From Thermobaculum terrenum ATCC BAA-798 (GTDB taxonomy: Bacteria; Chloroflexota; Chloroflexia; Thermobaculales; Thermobaculaceae), in contig NC_013526.1 of NCBI RefSeq assembly GCF_000025005.1, positions 744,001-808,000 of the forward strand: a DNA stretch of 64,000 nucleotides, read 5' to 3'. Position numbers and translations under genes: made by a program. Each line of letters starts with the position of its first letter. The first letter of the stretch is position 1. The notes beneath the pieces are model-generated. The model was given only the letters and a program-made list of their open reading frames with translations. It was not told where the DNA came from and did not search any database. Positions 1 to 8,665 of the stretch are shown in pieces.

Positions 1-617
1 AAAGCCAGTATGCCCAGCGCGCTCAGCGCCGGAGCGCTCAGAGGGACGGCGATCTGCCAGTAGATCCGGAACTCCGACGCGCCGTCTATCCTAGCCGCAT
101 CCAGCAGCTCCTCCGGCAGGCTCAGCATGTACTGGCGCATCAGGAATATGCCGAAGGCGGTCACGATGTTCGGTACTATCAGTCCCCAGTACGAGTTCAC
201 CCAACCGAGCTCCTTCACTATGTAGAACACAGGGATGAGCACGACGAAGAAGGGGATCATGATGGTGGCCAGCACCAAGACGAAAAGGAGATCGCGCCCC
301 GGAAATTGAAACTTGGCGAAGCCGTACCCGGAGAGCGAGCTGGTGAGCAGTATGCCCAAGGTGGTGGTCAGGGCCACGAAGAGGCTGTTGAAGTACATCC
401 TGCCGAGGGGCAGGACCTCTCGCAGCCGGATGTAGTTCTCAAGCTGCGGGCTGTGCGGGAACCACACCAGGGGACGAGCCATGACCTCCGCGGAGGTCAT
501 CAGCGAGGCCAGGATCATCCAGATGAACGGCAGCAGCATGAGAAACGCCCCCACCGATAGCACCAAGTACTTCAGAGCGTTCAGGAACGCGCTCGATGGC
601 CTGAGTTGTGCGCTCAT
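1..617 (-). CDS. Carbohydrate ABC transporter permease, MalG type (partial, runs off left edge)
   Basis: This is the second inner-membrane permease of a sugar ABC importer (binding-protein-dependent transport, MalG/LacG-like). About 205 codons are in the window and the C-terminus lies beyond base 1. The reading frame starts at an ATG at 617 that overlaps the stop of the MalF-type gene by four bases (ATGA), so the two are translationally coupled. Several hydrophobic segments are visible, with the EAA-loop signature ([11 protein letters not shown]) that contacts the ATPase. It is the fourth gene of a leftward operon: gntR, binding protein, MalF-type permease, this gene. The substrate cannot be read from the sequence; a regulatory link to the beta-mannosidase at 13.8 kb suggests a mannoside. 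Confidence 0.93.
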   Translation of the reverse strand, partial: MSAQLRPSSAFLNALKYLVLSVGAFLMLLPFIWMILASLMTSAEVMARPLVWFPHSPQLENYIRLREVLPLGRMYFNSLFVALTTTLGILLTSSLSGYGFAKFQFPGRDLLFVLVLATIMIPFFVVLIPVFYIVKELGWVNSYWGLIVPNIVTAFGIFLMRQYMLSLPEELLDAARIDGASEFRIYWQIAVPLSAPALSALGILA

Positions 618-1543
618 TCTCTCTCCCTCAACAGGCGTAGCTGGATCAAGGTCATGGCAAACACGACGACGAACAGCAGGATCGCCATAGCTGTAGCTCG
701 TCCCATGCGCAGGAACTGAAATGCCGTCTGGTACATGTACAGCACCAGCGTGTTCGTCGAGTTGACGGGCCCGCCGTTGGTAAGGATGAAAGGCAGGTCG
801 AACACCTGCAGGGACGACAGCGTGATGATCACGGCGACGAACAGGATCGTGGGGCGAAGCAGCGGCAAGGTGATCCTCCAGAACTGCTGCCAGCTACCAG
901 CCCCGTCCACCTTGGCGGCATCGTACACCTCGCCAGGAATGCTCTGCAGCCCCGCCAGGAAGATGATCATGTAGTATCCCAACTCGTGCCAAATGGAGGT
1001 AGCGATAAGGCTGGGCATCGCCTGGCTTGGGCTGTTCGTGAAATCCAGCGTCGGCAACCCCAAGAACTGGAGGACACCGTTGAACAGCCCATACGTGGGG
1101 TGATAGAGGTTAGACCACACGATGGCGATGGCCACAGAAGAGGTAACGTAGGGCATGAAGAAGGCCGACCTCCAGAGAGCCCTCAGCCGCAGGCGGGAGT
1201 TGAGCAGCAGCGCCACCGCCAGGGACAGCGCCATGGTCAGCACAACGTTGCCCAAGGCGAACACGACGCTGTTCCTGAACGTCTGCCAGAACAGGGGATC
1301 CTCGAACAACAGATAGCGGTAGTTCTCGAACCCCAGAAAGCGCGCTCTGCTCAGGGGGACCAGCATGTTCCAGTCGTGCAGGCTCACGTAGATGGTGAAC
1401 AGGAAGGGGATGAGAGCGAAGACCAACAGGAAGGCGATGGAGGGGGCTATGAATAGGTAGCCCGCTACCGCCTTCCTGCCGAGCACCCTGCGGTGCGCGC
1501 GCCTCTCACGTGCTGCTTCCTTTGTGGCACTGATCGTGCGCAT
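614..1543 (-). CDS. Carbohydrate ABC transporter permease, MalF type
   Basis: This 309-residue inner-membrane permease belongs to the MalF/UgpA family of sugar importers. The N-terminus is basic and cytoplasmic, followed by a hydrophobic helix at about residues 28-52 and about six membrane segments in all. The EAA loop reads [15 protein letters not shown], the coupling site for the ATPase. Length is normal for the family. It lies six bases downstream of the binding-protein gene and overlaps the next permease by four bases. No ATPase gene is present in this operon as far as it can be seen; such importers often share a MsmX/MalK-type ATPase encoded elsewhere. Confidence 0.95.
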   Translation of the reverse strand: MRTISATKEAARERRAHRRVLGRKAVAGYLFIAPSIAFLLVFALIPFLFTIYVSLHDWNMLVPLSRARFLGFENYRYLLFEDPLFWQTFRNSVVFALGNVVLTMALSLAVALLLNSRLRLRALWRSAFFMPYVTSSVAIAIVWSNLYHPTYGLFNGVLQFLGLPTLDFTNSPSQAMPSLIATSIWHELGYYMIIFLAGLQSIPGEVYDAAKVDGAGSWQQFWRITLPLLRPTILFVAVIITLSSLQVFDLPFILTNGGPVNSTNTLVLYMYQTAFQFLRMGRATAMAILLFVVVFAMTLIQLRLLRERE

Positions 1544-1549
1544 GGGCTG

Positions 1550-2911
1550 CTACTGCCTCTTCTCTTTCAAGATGCGGTCGGCCTCCTGAGCCGCCGTATC
1601 CAGCGCCTCCTTGGGTGACTTCTGCTTGTACCAGGCCGCCTCTATCTGTTTCTGCAGAGACGTCTTGATCTCCTGAGCGCCAGGTATGATCGGCTCGGTA
1701 CGCGCGTTGCGGAGGGCATCTACGAACGGCTTGATGAACGGGTCGTTGATCCTGTTGGCCAGGGCCTTTTGGTCGGACAACTGGCTGGGTAAGGCGTTCA
1801 GCCCGGTGGTAAGGTACTCCCCCATGGGCGAGGCCTTACCGTTCCTGGGACTGTTGAGGCATTCGATGAACTTCCAGGCAATGTCCGCGTGTGGGCTGTT
1901 CTTGTCAACCCCCCACAGCCAGTTGTACTGCAGCGCCACCGACTCATGGCCGTCGTTGTACGGGATGGGTGCAGAGCCAAAGCTCTTGATGCCCAGAGAG
2001 GATGCTCGGAGGGATGCCCCCCACCAGTTGGCCATGATCGTCATGGCAGCTTTGCCGGAAACGAAGTCCTCCAGCCCAAAGCCCAGGTTGACCGAACCGT
2101 CGTTGATCAGGTCCATCTCGAACCCGAGGGTCTGCACACCGGGCTGCTGGTTGAACAGGGCTCGCGAGTAGTCCTTCGAGACGAACTCGCCGCCGTTGGA
2201 CCACAGCAAGGAGAGCCAGGGGTGCACCACCCCTGAGTCCCAGCCCTTTATGAGCATGAATCCGGCCTGGGATATCTTGCCGTTCGAGTCCTTCTTGGTG
2301 CACCGCTTCGCCGCGGCCCTGACGTCGTCCCAGGTCTTGGGCACCTCGTCCACGCCGGCCTCATCGAAGATGCGCTTGTTGTATATCAGCTGATAGGAGT
2401 CGACCTCCGTGGGATATCCCCAGACCTGCCCGTTGTAGGTCACGCCCTCCACGGAGCCTTGGCCGTAGCTGCTCTTGATGTCGTCGACTACGTCCACCGG
2501 AGGGGGCGCCAGGAGGTCGCTGCCCACGAAGTCCGGCAGCCACAGGTTATAGAAATGATAGATGTCTACGGACTGGCCTCCCAGCCTGCCGGTCATGATC
2601 TTCGTCAGCAGCTGGTCGAAGGCGACCGTCTGGTGCACGATGCGGACGTTTACCTTGCGGGCGCACTCCTCGAACCAAGGAGTCAGCGCCTTCAGCAAGC
2701 TCTGGTCCCCCCAATGCGTCAGCACCGTCAACGTGACGCTGGCTCCGCTGGGGCCGCTTACGTGGGGCGCGGCCGTGGGGGTGATGGCTGGCTTGGCCTG
2801 TGGGGCTGTGGGGGTAGATGTGCCAGCGCCCCCGCAGGCCGCGATCAGCGCCGGCAACGCCGCCGCCGATGCCTGCAGAAAACGCCTGCGATTTATCCTG
2901 TAGTGACTCAT
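1550..2911 (-). CDS. Extracellular sugar-binding lipoprotein of ABC importer
   Basis: This 453-residue family 1 extracellular solute-binding protein captures a sugar outside the membrane and delivers it to the two permeases encoded just downstream. The N-terminus has a twin-arginine motif (RRRFLQ, about residues 8-13), a hydrophobic stretch and a lipobox ending in Cys at about residue 26 (LIAAC), then a Thr/Pro/Ala-rich linker. It is therefore probably exported folded by Tat and lipid-anchored. A Shine-Dalgarno sequence (aggagg) precedes the ATG. The gene follows gntR; a 7/8 match to the GntR palindrome sits between the two genes. The exact sugar is not evident. Confidence 0.95.
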   Translation of the reverse strand: MSHYRINRRRFLQASAAALPALIAACGGAGTSTPTAPQAKPAITPTAAPHVSGPSGASVTLTVLTHWGDQSLLKALTPWFEECARKVNVRIVHQTVAFDQLLTKIMTGRLGGQSVDIYHFYNLWLPDFVGSDLLAPPPVDVVDDIKSSYGQGSVEGVTYNGQVWGYPTEVDSYQLIYNKRIFDEAGVDEVPKTWDDVRAAAKRCTKKDSNGKISQAGFMLIKGWDSGVVHPWLSLLWSNGGEFVSKDYSRALFNQQPGVQTLGFEMDLINDGSVNLGFGLEDFVSGKAAMTIMANWWGASLRASSLGIKSFGSAPIPYNDGHESVALQYNWLWGVDKNSPHADIAWKFIECLNSPRNGKASPMGEYLTTGLNALPSQLSDQKALANRINDPFIKPFVDALRNARTEPIIPGAQEIKTSLQKQIEAAWYKQKSPKEALDTAAQEADRILKEKRQ

Positions 2912-2962
2912 CTTGCTCCTCCTGCCTGATCTTTACTGGGTGCTGTTCTCAAGCCCTTAGAC

Positions 2963-2970
2963 CTATATAC
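2963..2970. promoter_or_regulatory. Probable GntR operator, 7 of 8 match to GTATATAC
   Basis: CTATATAC lies between gntR and the binding-protein gene. It differs by one base from the perfect palindrome found at the gntR promoter and at the beta-mannosidase promoter. Its position fits local control of the transporter genes. It is a short site and could occur by chance. Confidence 0.4.
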
Positions 2971-2971
2971 C

Positions 2972-3703
2972 TCACCTCCATTCCCTGGTAAGACGGGTAC
3001 AGAAAGTGTATCTGTCGCCTCTGTAGGTCGACACAGCGTACTCCACTGGATGACCGTGGTCGGTGTACGTGGTCCTACGGGTCAGCAGCACCGGAGACCC
3101 CGGGGATATCCTAAGCAGGTTCGCCTCCTCCTTGCCGGCCAGTCCGGCCTCCACCTCCTGCAAGGCCTCCACCAGGGCTATCCCGTATTTAGTTTCGAGC
3201 AGCACGTACAGCGAGTTGTGTTCGAGATCCTCCTCTAAAAGCCTCTCGCACCCCGGAAAGTAGATGTGGGTGAGCTCCAACGCCAGCGGTTCCCCGTCAG
3301 AGGTCCGCAGGCGGTAGAGCCGGAACACTTCCTGTCCCGGGGGCAACTGGAGCCTCTCGGCCACCATGGAATCGGCCTCGCACATACCGGCGGACAACAC
3401 CCTGGCGTTAGGCGTCTGCCCCCTGTTAAGCATGTCCTCGGTGAAGCTGGTGAGCCTGTCCAGCTGCTGGTTGATGCGAGCCCTGCGCACAAACGTGCCC
3501 CTGCCCTGCTCCCTGTACAATAGCCCCTCGTGAACGAGGTCGGTGATGGACTGCCGGACAGTCATCCGGCTCACCCCGTACTGCTCGCACAGCTCCCTCT
3601 CCGAAGGGAGCCGCATGCCCTCCGCCCACTCCCCGGAGCGGATCTTGTCGCGGATGAGCTCTTTCAGCTGGTAGTACAACGGCACCGGGGCCCTGCGATA
3701 CAA
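2972..3703 (-). CDS. GntR-family (HutC type) transcriptional regulator
   Basis: This 243-residue regulator has an N-terminal winged helix-turn-helix (about residues 8-72, with PLYYQLKELIRDKI, LPSERELCEQYGVSRMTVRQ) and a C-terminal UTRA ligand-binding domain (about 90-235). This is the HutC subfamily layout, whose members usually sense sugars, sugar phosphates or amino acids. It is the first gene of a leftward operon with a sugar ABC importer, so it very probably controls that uptake system. A strong promoter with a HutC-type palindrome just downstream of it precedes the gene, suggesting autoregulation. The same palindrome overlaps the -10 box of the beta-mannosidase gene. Confidence 0.95.
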   Translation of the reverse strand: MYRRAPVPLYYQLKELIRDKIRSGEWAEGMRLPSERELCEQYGVSRMTVRQSITDLVHEGLLYREQGRGTFVRRARINQQLDRLTSFTEDMLNRGQTPNARVLSAGMCEADSMVAERLQLPPGQEVFRLYRLRTSDGEPLALELTHIYFPGCERLLEEDLEHNSLYVLLETKYGIALVEALQEVEAGLAGKEEANLLRISPGSPVLLTRRTTYTDHGHPVEYAVSTYRGDRYTFCTRLTREWR

Positions 3704-3734
3704 CGCACCTCTCCGTACTTTATGATGTCATGAT

Positions 3735-3742
3735 GTATATAC
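3735..3742. promoter_or_regulatory. GntR operator GTATATAC at the gntR promoter
   Basis: A perfect 8-base palindrome matching the published HutC-subfamily consensus GTMTAKAC. It lies about ten bases downstream of the predicted transcription start of gntR, flanked by a GATGT direct repeat. Binding there would block the operon's own promoter. Confidence 0.6.
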
Positions 3743-3758
3743 CAATACTGTTATAGCT

Positions 3759-3787
3759 CTTATAAACCCAAAAGAGGCTGTTGTCAA
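3759..3787 (-). promoter_or_regulatory. Sigma-70-type promoter of the gntR-ABC operon
   Basis: On the minus strand TTGACA (3787-3782) is followed after exactly 17 bases by TATAAG (3764-3759). Transcription would begin near 3752, about 50 bases before the GntR start codon. Confidence 0.7.
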
Positions 3788-4867
3788 TACCCCAAACGGA
3801 CGACCTTGCTGCTCGCGATGTACCCTTAAGGCCATGCTGCGCGTCGAGGTGGATGCTAGCTTGGCCCCGTGAATACCGCCGCGTCTCGATCCCTGTGGGG
3901 TGATGGGCCCCGGGGCTTTGGGGTGTACGTCTCAGCGATCGTACCTGCGGCGTTCGAGGTCCACGCCAGGGTGTTTCATCCCGCCTGCGATCGAGATACG
4001 GCACTCCCGGAGTGAGGTCGCAGCTCGCCGCGGCAAGGTGGCCCATCCAGAGATGCAGCGGCAAGCCATCACCCAGGATGGCCAGTCCTTCCTGCCGCCG
4101 GAGGGTAGTCTACCGGTGGAGATCAGAGGCCGAGTGCTGGGCATCCTACGGAGATGCCCAGCGACGCCCAACGATTGCTTCCTAGGGGCGCGGGCGGGCT
4201 ATGGCGGCGCGGAGTCCTCTGTCCCGCAGCCGCTCGCTTTGGTACCCAAGATAGAGGGCACCTTAGAGGACGCTCTCTCACTCGACGATTCAGGAGAAGA
4301 CCTGGAAGCCCTCGAGGCCTGGCCCTGGCACAGAGCTGATGCCGGCGGCACATGGGCCTCTCGAGGTTTCGGTCCATAGGTAGTTGAAGTGGGGCTGACG
4401 CGTGGTCGTAGCAGCTCCATAGGTTGGGAGACGTCCGGGGAGTCGTTGGGGTTGATGCGCCTGGACACGGGGAGCACTCCGGCCAGTCGGGGACAGGCAG
4501 CAGCCTCAGGCGCAGGGTGAGCCCGCGACGCAGCCCATCCAGCCGTCCCACGGACGGAGCAAGCATCCTCCCATGACTCCCTAGGAGAACGCCTCCAACA
4601 CCGTACAGGCACACCTCCCCGGCAGGCCAGCGACGACAGCCGAGCCCATAGGCAGCGCAGCCAACGGGCATTCAAGAGATATGGACGCCGTGGGACGTCT
4701 CGGGACTGGGGTGGTCAACCAGGGTACCCATCGCTCGCGCACCCCTCAAACGGTGCAGCGGCTGCCGCACCTCACGCGAACCTTGCTCCCGCATCACCAA
4801 CCGGGCAAGGCACCGATCTAGGGCCGACCGCGCGGACGGCCCCGGGAAGAATCCATCTCCGCAGCTC
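3788..4867. other. About 1.1 kb with no recognisable gene
   Basis: No open frame here has a ribosome-binding site, a recognisable motif or homology I can name. Several long overlapping frames exist on both strands, as expected by chance in GC-rich DNA, and their translations look like shadow frames rich in Arg, Pro and Ser. No RNA gene was recognised. A region of decayed genes or an untranslated RNA cannot be excluded. Confidence 0.5.
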
Positions 4868-4896
4868 TTGAATGAACGTTCAATCAACAGTATAAT
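4868..4896 (+). promoter_or_regulatory. tetR promoter with embedded TetR-type operator
   Basis: TTGAAT (4868-4873), a 17-base spacer and a consensus TATAAT (4891-4896) form a promoter. The near-perfect palindrome TTGAATGAACGTTCAATCAA (4868-4887, with perfect core TGAACGTTCA at 4873-4882) covers the -35 box and most of the spacer. This is a typical site for autorepression by a TetR protein. Transcription would start near 4903, which excludes the upstream TTG at 4868 as the start codon. Confidence 0.8.
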
Positions 4897-4927
4897 GGCC
4901 GTGGCACCACTCGGCCAGGAGGGAGGC

Positions 4928-5557
4928 ATGGAAGGTGAGGATCGCAGGCAACAGATCCTGCGCGCGGCGTTCGAGGAGTTCTCTGAGAAGGGTTTCCATG
5001 GCGCCACCATCAAGGGCATCGCCGAGCGCGCCAGCTTGCAGTCCCCGGCCCTCATCTACTGGTACTTTCCGGGAGGCAAGGAGGAGCTGTTCGCCTCCGC
5101 AGTGGAGAGCCAGCTGTCCTTCCTGCAGTCCTTCCGGGATCCGGAGGCGCTCCTGGACCTCCCACCGGACGCCCTGCTCCGCAAGGTGGCGGACGCCTAC
5201 GGGGAGTTCGTGTCCCGCCCGGTGACGATCAGGCTGGCCCGACTGCTCCTGGGGGAGGCCCCGCGTCACCCAAAGCTGTTCGACCCGGTGGTGGCCCGCG
5301 GCCCCATGAGGGTGTTGCGGTTCCTCGAGACGTACCTGGAGCGCCAGGTGCAGCTCGGGAGGCTGCGGCCCCACGACGTGCGCGCGAGCGCGAGAGCCTT
5401 CCTGGGCATGCTGTTCCCCATGGGGCTGTCCCATGTGCTGCTCCCGCAGCTGCGGGAGCACGGCCCCACGGACGAGGAGTACGTCGCCACCATGATCGAG
5501 ACTTTCCTGGATGGCCTTAGACCTCATCCACAGGAGGCAGGAGATGACGGCGATTGA
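4928..5557 (+). CDS. TetR/AcrR-family transcriptional regulator
   Basis: This regulator of 209 residues has an N-terminal helix-turn-helix (about residues 5-52: RQQILRAAFEEFSEKGFHGATIKGIAERA, then YWYF) and a divergent C-terminal ligand-binding domain. I chose the ATG at 4928 because it follows GGAGGGA at good spacing and lies about 25 bases after the predicted transcription start. It overlaps the ABC ATPase gene by 14 bases and the three genes form one operon, so it most likely represses the downstream exporter in the absence of its ligand. The ligand is unknown; regulators paired with ABC-2 exporters often respond to a toxic or hydrophobic compound. Confidence 0.95.
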   Translation: MEGEDRRQQILRAAFEEFSEKGFHGATIKGIAERASLQSPALIYWYFPGGKEELFASAVESQLSFLQSFRDPEALLDLPPDALLRKVADAYGEFVSRPVTIRLARLLLGEAPRHPKLFDPVVARGPMRVLRFLETYLERQVQLGRLRPHDVRASARAFLGMLFPMGLSHVLLPQLREHGPTDEEYVATMIETFLDGLRPHPQEAGDDGD

Positions 5558-6392
5558 GGTACAAGGGTTGACCAAGCTCTACGGCCGCACGGAAGCGCTG
5601 CGGGGGATCGACCTGGCCGTGCCAGAGGGCTGCCTCTTCGGTTTGCTCGGGCCCAACGGCGCGGGCAAGACCACGCTCATCAAGGCGCTCGTGGGGGCGC
5701 TGCGCCCCAGCGGGGGCAGCGTGCGCGTGCTCGGGCTTGACCCCCTCAGGCAGCGCCGGCAGCTTCGCCAGCAGATAGGCTACATGCCGCAGTCGCCCGC
5801 CCTCTACGAGGACCTGTCGGCACGCGGCAACATCGCCTTCTTCGGCGGCGCGCACATGAGCCACGGCCTGGATAAGAGGGTCGAGGAGGTGTTGGAGCTC
5901 ACCGACCTGACCGGCAGGGCCGATGATCCCGTGCACACTCTATCCGGAGGCATGAAGAACCGGGTGTCCCTGGCCGCGGCGCTGGTCCATAGCCCGCGCG
6001 TGCTGTTCCTCGACGAGCCGACCGCAGGGGTGGACCCGCACCTGAGGGCCAGGTTCTGGGAGCTGTTCCGTCGGCTGACCTCAGAGGGCACCACGGTCCT
6101 CATCAGCACGCACCTGATGGACGAGGCGATGCTGTGCGATCGCCTGGCGATTCTCCTGCAGGGCAAGGTGATAGCAGACGCCCCGCCGCGCCAGCTCGTG
6201 GAGCACGGCAGGGCCCACCTCCGCGTGCGGGAGCAAGGGCGCACGCACGAGGTGCTCATAGGGGGCACCCCCGAGGACCTGGCCGAGGCGCTGAGGCCGT
6301 ACGGCCTCAGGCCCAGCGTGGAGGCCGTGAGCGTGAGCCCGGCCTCCCTGGAGGAAGTGATCCTCTCGCTTTGGCAGGAGGTGGCACAATGA
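5544..6392 (+). CDS. ABC-2 type exporter, ATP-binding protein
   Basis: The protein of about 282 residues powers an ABC-2 exporter of the DrrA/NatA/CcmA class. It shows Walker A (GPNGAGKTT), Q-loop, signature (LSGGMKNRVSLAAAL), Walker B (VLFLDEPTAGVDP) and switch His (STHLMDEA). The start ATG at 5544 follows AGGAGGCAGGAG and lies inside the end of tetR. The stop overlaps the start of the permease gene (ATGA), so subunits are probably made in step. The lack of other membrane subunits suggests a homodimeric permease. Drug or lipid export is a likely role but the substrate cannot be deduced. Confidence 0.95.
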   Translation: MTAIEVQGLTKLYGRTEALRGIDLAVPEGCLFGLLGPNGAGKTTLIKALVGALRPSGGSVRVLGLDPLRQRRQLRQQIGYMPQSPALYEDLSARGNIAFFGGAHMSHGLDKRVEEVLELTDLTGRADDPVHTLSGGMKNRVSLAAALVHSPRVLFLDEPTAGVDPHLRARFWELFRRLTSEGTTVLISTHLMDEAMLCDRLAILLQGKVIADAPPRQLVEHGRAHLRVREQGRTHEVLIGGTPEDLAEALRPYGLRPSVEAVSVSPASLEEVILSLWQEVAQ

Positions 6393-7126
6393 GGAGGACA
6401 TCACTGGTGGCCCGCAGGGTGCTCGCGCAGCTGGCGCACGACAGGCGGCTGCTCGGGCTCTCGATAATCGCCCCGCTCGTGATAGTGTACTTCCTGAAGC
6501 TCTTCTTCGACACCATGCCCCCGGGATTCGACGTCGCCCGCTACGCGGTGCCGATCGCGGCGTTCCTCGTGCACTTCCTGGCGTTCCTGCTCAGCGCCAT
6601 CGTGCTGGTGCAGGAGCGGACGGCGGGGACCATGGAGCGGATGTTCATCAACGGCTACCAGAGGCACGAGATCATCGGCGGCTACCTGCTGGGCTACTTA
6701 GGGCTGGCCACGCTGCAGGCGGTCGCGGCGCTCTCGGAGGCGCTCCTGTTGTTCGGCCTCAGCTACAGCGCCGGCACGCTGCTGGTGCTGTTCGTGGTGA
6801 TATGGCTGCTGGCGATCGCCTCGGTGATGCTGGGCATCTTCATCTCAACTTTCGCCCGCCACGAGGGGCAGGTCTTCCCGTTCGTGCCGATGATCATCGT
6901 TCCCTCGGCCTTCCTATCTGGGCTGCTGGTGGATCCGGATCGGCTCCCGACGTGGGCGGACTGGCTGGGCAGGGCGTTCCCCCTCCGCTACGCCAACAAA
7001 GTGATTCAGGAGATGATCCTGCCCGGTGGATCCCTCGGGGATGTCTGGCTGAACTTCCTGGTGCTCGTGCTCTACATCTTCGCCCTCCTTGGGCTGGCCG
7101 CCAGGGCCATGCGCGAGGTGGAGTAA
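6389..7126 (+). CDS. ABC-2 type exporter, membrane permease
   Basis: This protein of 245 residues has about six membrane segments (the first near residues 22-42) typical of the ABC-2 permease family, and it partners with the ATPase encoded just upstream. I chose the ATG at 6389, which overlaps the ATPase stop codon by four bases; the frame remains open further upstream but that part lies within the ATPase gene. The segment with PSAFLSGLLVDPDRLPTWADWLGRAF and the C-terminal hydrophobic helix are family-typical. It is the last gene of the tetR operon; a hairpin follows at 7162. Confidence 0.93.
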   Translation: MRRTSLVARRVLAQLAHDRRLLGLSIIAPLVIVYFLKLFFDTMPPGFDVARYAVPIAAFLVHFLAFLLSAIVLVQERTAGTMERMFINGYQRHEIIGGYLLGYLGLATLQAVAALSEALLLFGLSYSAGTLLVLFVVIWLLAIASVMLGIFISTFARHEGQVFPFVPMIIVPSAFLSGLLVDPDRLPTWADWLGRAFPLRYANKVIQEMILPGGSLGDVWLNFLVLVLYIFALLGLAARAMREVE

Positions 7127-7161
7127 GGGGTCATCACCAGCGCCGGGTCGCGGCGTAGTTG

Positions 7162-7185
7162 GCAGGCGGGGTCTTCCCCGCCTGC
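7162..7185. terminator. Hairpin between convergent exporter and DUF305 genes
   Basis: A perfect 10-base stem, GCAGGCGGGG and CCCCGCCTGC, closes a TCTT loop. It lies between two convergent genes and could stop transcription from both sides, although neither side has a T-tract. Confidence 0.6.
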
Positions 7186-7195
7186 GGTGAATGGA

Positions 7196-7870
7196 TCAGG
7201 GAGCGCCGTACCATGCCTTGCGCCAGCGGCGCATCTGGTCGATCTCGGCCTGCTGGGTCTCGATTATGTTCTGCGCCATCTTCCTCACCTCCGGGTGCTC
7301 GGCTCTGCGCAGCGCCATCCGCGCCATCGAGACCGCCCCCTGGTGGTGAGGGATCATGGCATCTATGAAGGCCTTATCGAAAGGCTTGGCCCGCCGCAGC
7401 TCATCCAGATCGGTGCCCATCATGCCCTCCCCGTGCATCCCGGGCATGGATCCCATCATGTCCTCATCAGGCCGCGGGACCTGGCTTGCGCCGTACCACT
7501 GCCTGTACCAATCGCGCATCTGGTCGATCTCGGCCTGCTGGGCCTTGATGATCTCCCTTGCGAGCTGCTTGACCTCCGGGTGCTCAGCCCTCTGCAGCGC
7601 GATCTTGGCCATGTCGATGGCCGACTGATGGTGCGCCGTCATGCCAATGATGAACATCTGGTCGAAGGGCATGTGGGCCTCTCCCCCGTGACCTCCGTCC
7701 ATGGGCGGCATCATCCCGTGCGCCTCGGTGGGCACAGGGGTCATAGGCATCTCACTGCCTGCCGCTCCCTGCCCAGTGGTCGGTGACGGGGTAGCCCCCG
7801 GAGAGGCTCCGCCCCCGCACGCCACCAGCAGGAGCAGCATCGTCACGGATAGCAACTTTAGGATCCTCAC
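7196..7870 (-). CDS. DUF305 lipoprotein with two DUF305 repeats
   Basis: This 224-residue secreted lipoprotein has a hydrophobic signal and a lipobox Cys at about residue 18 (LLLLVACGG), then a Pro/Thr-rich linker. Two DUF305 (ferritin-like four-helix) units follow, the first at about residues 65-135 (FIIGMTAHHQSAIDMA) and the second at about 155-220 (FIDAMIPHHQGAVSMA). Each carries the MxxHHQxA signature and a Q-x-EIDQM-hW tail. DUF305 proteins often accompany copper-handling genes; the paired His and many Met (MPGMHGEGMMG) suggest copper binding. It is the third gene of the leftward csoR operon. The function is not experimentally settled. Confidence 0.92.
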   Translation of the reverse strand: MRILKLLSVTMLLLLVACGGGASPGATPSPTTGQGAAGSEMPMTPVPTEAHGMMPPMDGGHGGEAHMPFDQMFIIGMTAHHQSAIDMAKIALQRAEHPEVKQLAREIIKAQQAEIDQMRDWYRQWYGASQVPRPDEDMMGSMPGMHGEGMMGTDLDELRRAKPFDKAFIDAMIPHHQGAVSMARMALRRAEHPEVRKMAQNIIETQQAEIDQMRRWRKAWYGAP

Positions 7871-7929
7871 AGTTAGTCCTCCCTTCTATAGCTCACATGC
7901 TGTATGCCCGGCTGCGATGGGGAGGACTA

Positions 7930-8292
7930 CTAAATGCGAAACACCTGCATGGCAGCTCGTAGCTTGTCACGCGACTGCCCGGCATCCAACTGCGCTATGT
8001 GCCCCATCGGCGGACTGGGAACGACACGGTACAGCTGCGTGCGCGCCTGGGGCATCACGGCTACGGCGGCTGCCTTCCTGGCCAGGTCCGCGCTGATGCC
8101 GGCAGCACAGGCATCCCGTGGGTGCTGCCCAGCCCAGACCTGGCCGTCGTGCCCGGCGTCCACCACGGTGTGCGCTGATGAGTGGTCGAGCACGTGCTCC
8201 ACCGTCATCGGCAGGTGCGTGGAGTGCAGGGCCAGCGCCAGCAGTGCGCAGAACAGCAGGCCGAGACCAAGGTGCCTATCCACAGCTCTCAC
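7930..8292 (-). CDS. Small exported His-containing protein, DUF6153-like
   Basis: This 120-residue protein has an N-terminal hydrophobic helix (about residues 8-24) followed by a His-rich segment (THLPMTVEHVLDHSSAH, then GHDGQ and QHPRDACAA), with one or two Cys. The arrangement resembles the DUF6153 family often found beside DUF305 and copper genes in Actinobacteria; that match is by eye only. It starts three bases after the csoR stop and precedes the DUF305 gene, so it belongs to the copper operon. A role in periplasmic or surface copper binding is inference. Confidence 0.65.
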   Translation of the reverse strand: MRAVDRHLGLGLLFCALLALALHSTHLPMTVEHVLDHSSAHTVVDAGHDGQVWAGQHPRDACAAGISADLARKAAAVAVMPQARTQLYRVVPSPPMGHIAQLDAGQSRDKLRAAMQVFRI

Positions 8293-8295
8293 GGC

Positions 8296-8579
8296 TCAAG
8301 CCCTCACGGTCTTGCGCAGGACGCGGATCATCTCCCTGATCGCGGCCTCCCTGCCCTCGCCCTCGACGGCCTCCGCCACGCACTTGCGCAGGTGGTCCTC
8401 GAGCACGATCAGCGCCACCTCCTGGGCGGCAGCGTTCATGGCGCTTATCTGCTGGACGACATCGAGGCAGTAGCGATCTTCCTCGATCATCCTCCGGTGC
8501 CCCGCACCTGCCCCTCTATGCGGTTGAGCCTCCTGACGAGCTCTTCCCTATGGTCGGCATAACTGGATGTTCTCTCCAT
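8296..8579 (-). pseudogene. csoR: csoR copper-sensing repressor, interrupted by a one-base deletion
   Basis: CsoR/FrmR repressors bind Cu(I) and release the DNA of copper-efflux genes. The natural start is the ATG at 8579: the first 27 codons encode the conserved helix (YADHREELVRRLNRIEGQVRG). The frame then breaks near 8497-8505 and hits a stop; adding one base restores MIEEDRYC onward to the stop at 8296. In the restored numbering Cys38, His63 and Cys67 reproduce the Cys-x24-His-x3-Cys copper site of CsoR. An internal ATG at 8490 could give only a 64-residue fragment lacking the first helix. It is divergent from copZ-copB. The break may be a real mutation or a sequencing error; without it this is an ordinary CsoR. 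Confidence 0.8.
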
Positions 8580-8665
8580 ACCTTATAGTTTTACCCCATA
8601 ACTTGACTCGTGTGCTAGTATTATACAGCATACTGGTAATGAGTATATTGTGAGGAGGCGTCAAG

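Noticed and set aside
3882-3991. Three GTC/GTTTC-starting stretches with a TCTCGATC inverted repeat that look a little like CRISPR repeats
   Set aside because: The intervals (47 and 43 bases) and sequences differ too much; only 8 bases are shared exactly. With an orphan cas6 in the window it was tempting, but it does not make an array.
3900-4671. Long open frames on both strands between gntR and tetR
   Set aside because: They overlap one another, lack ribosome-binding sites and have no family motifs; GC-rich DNA gives such frames by chance.
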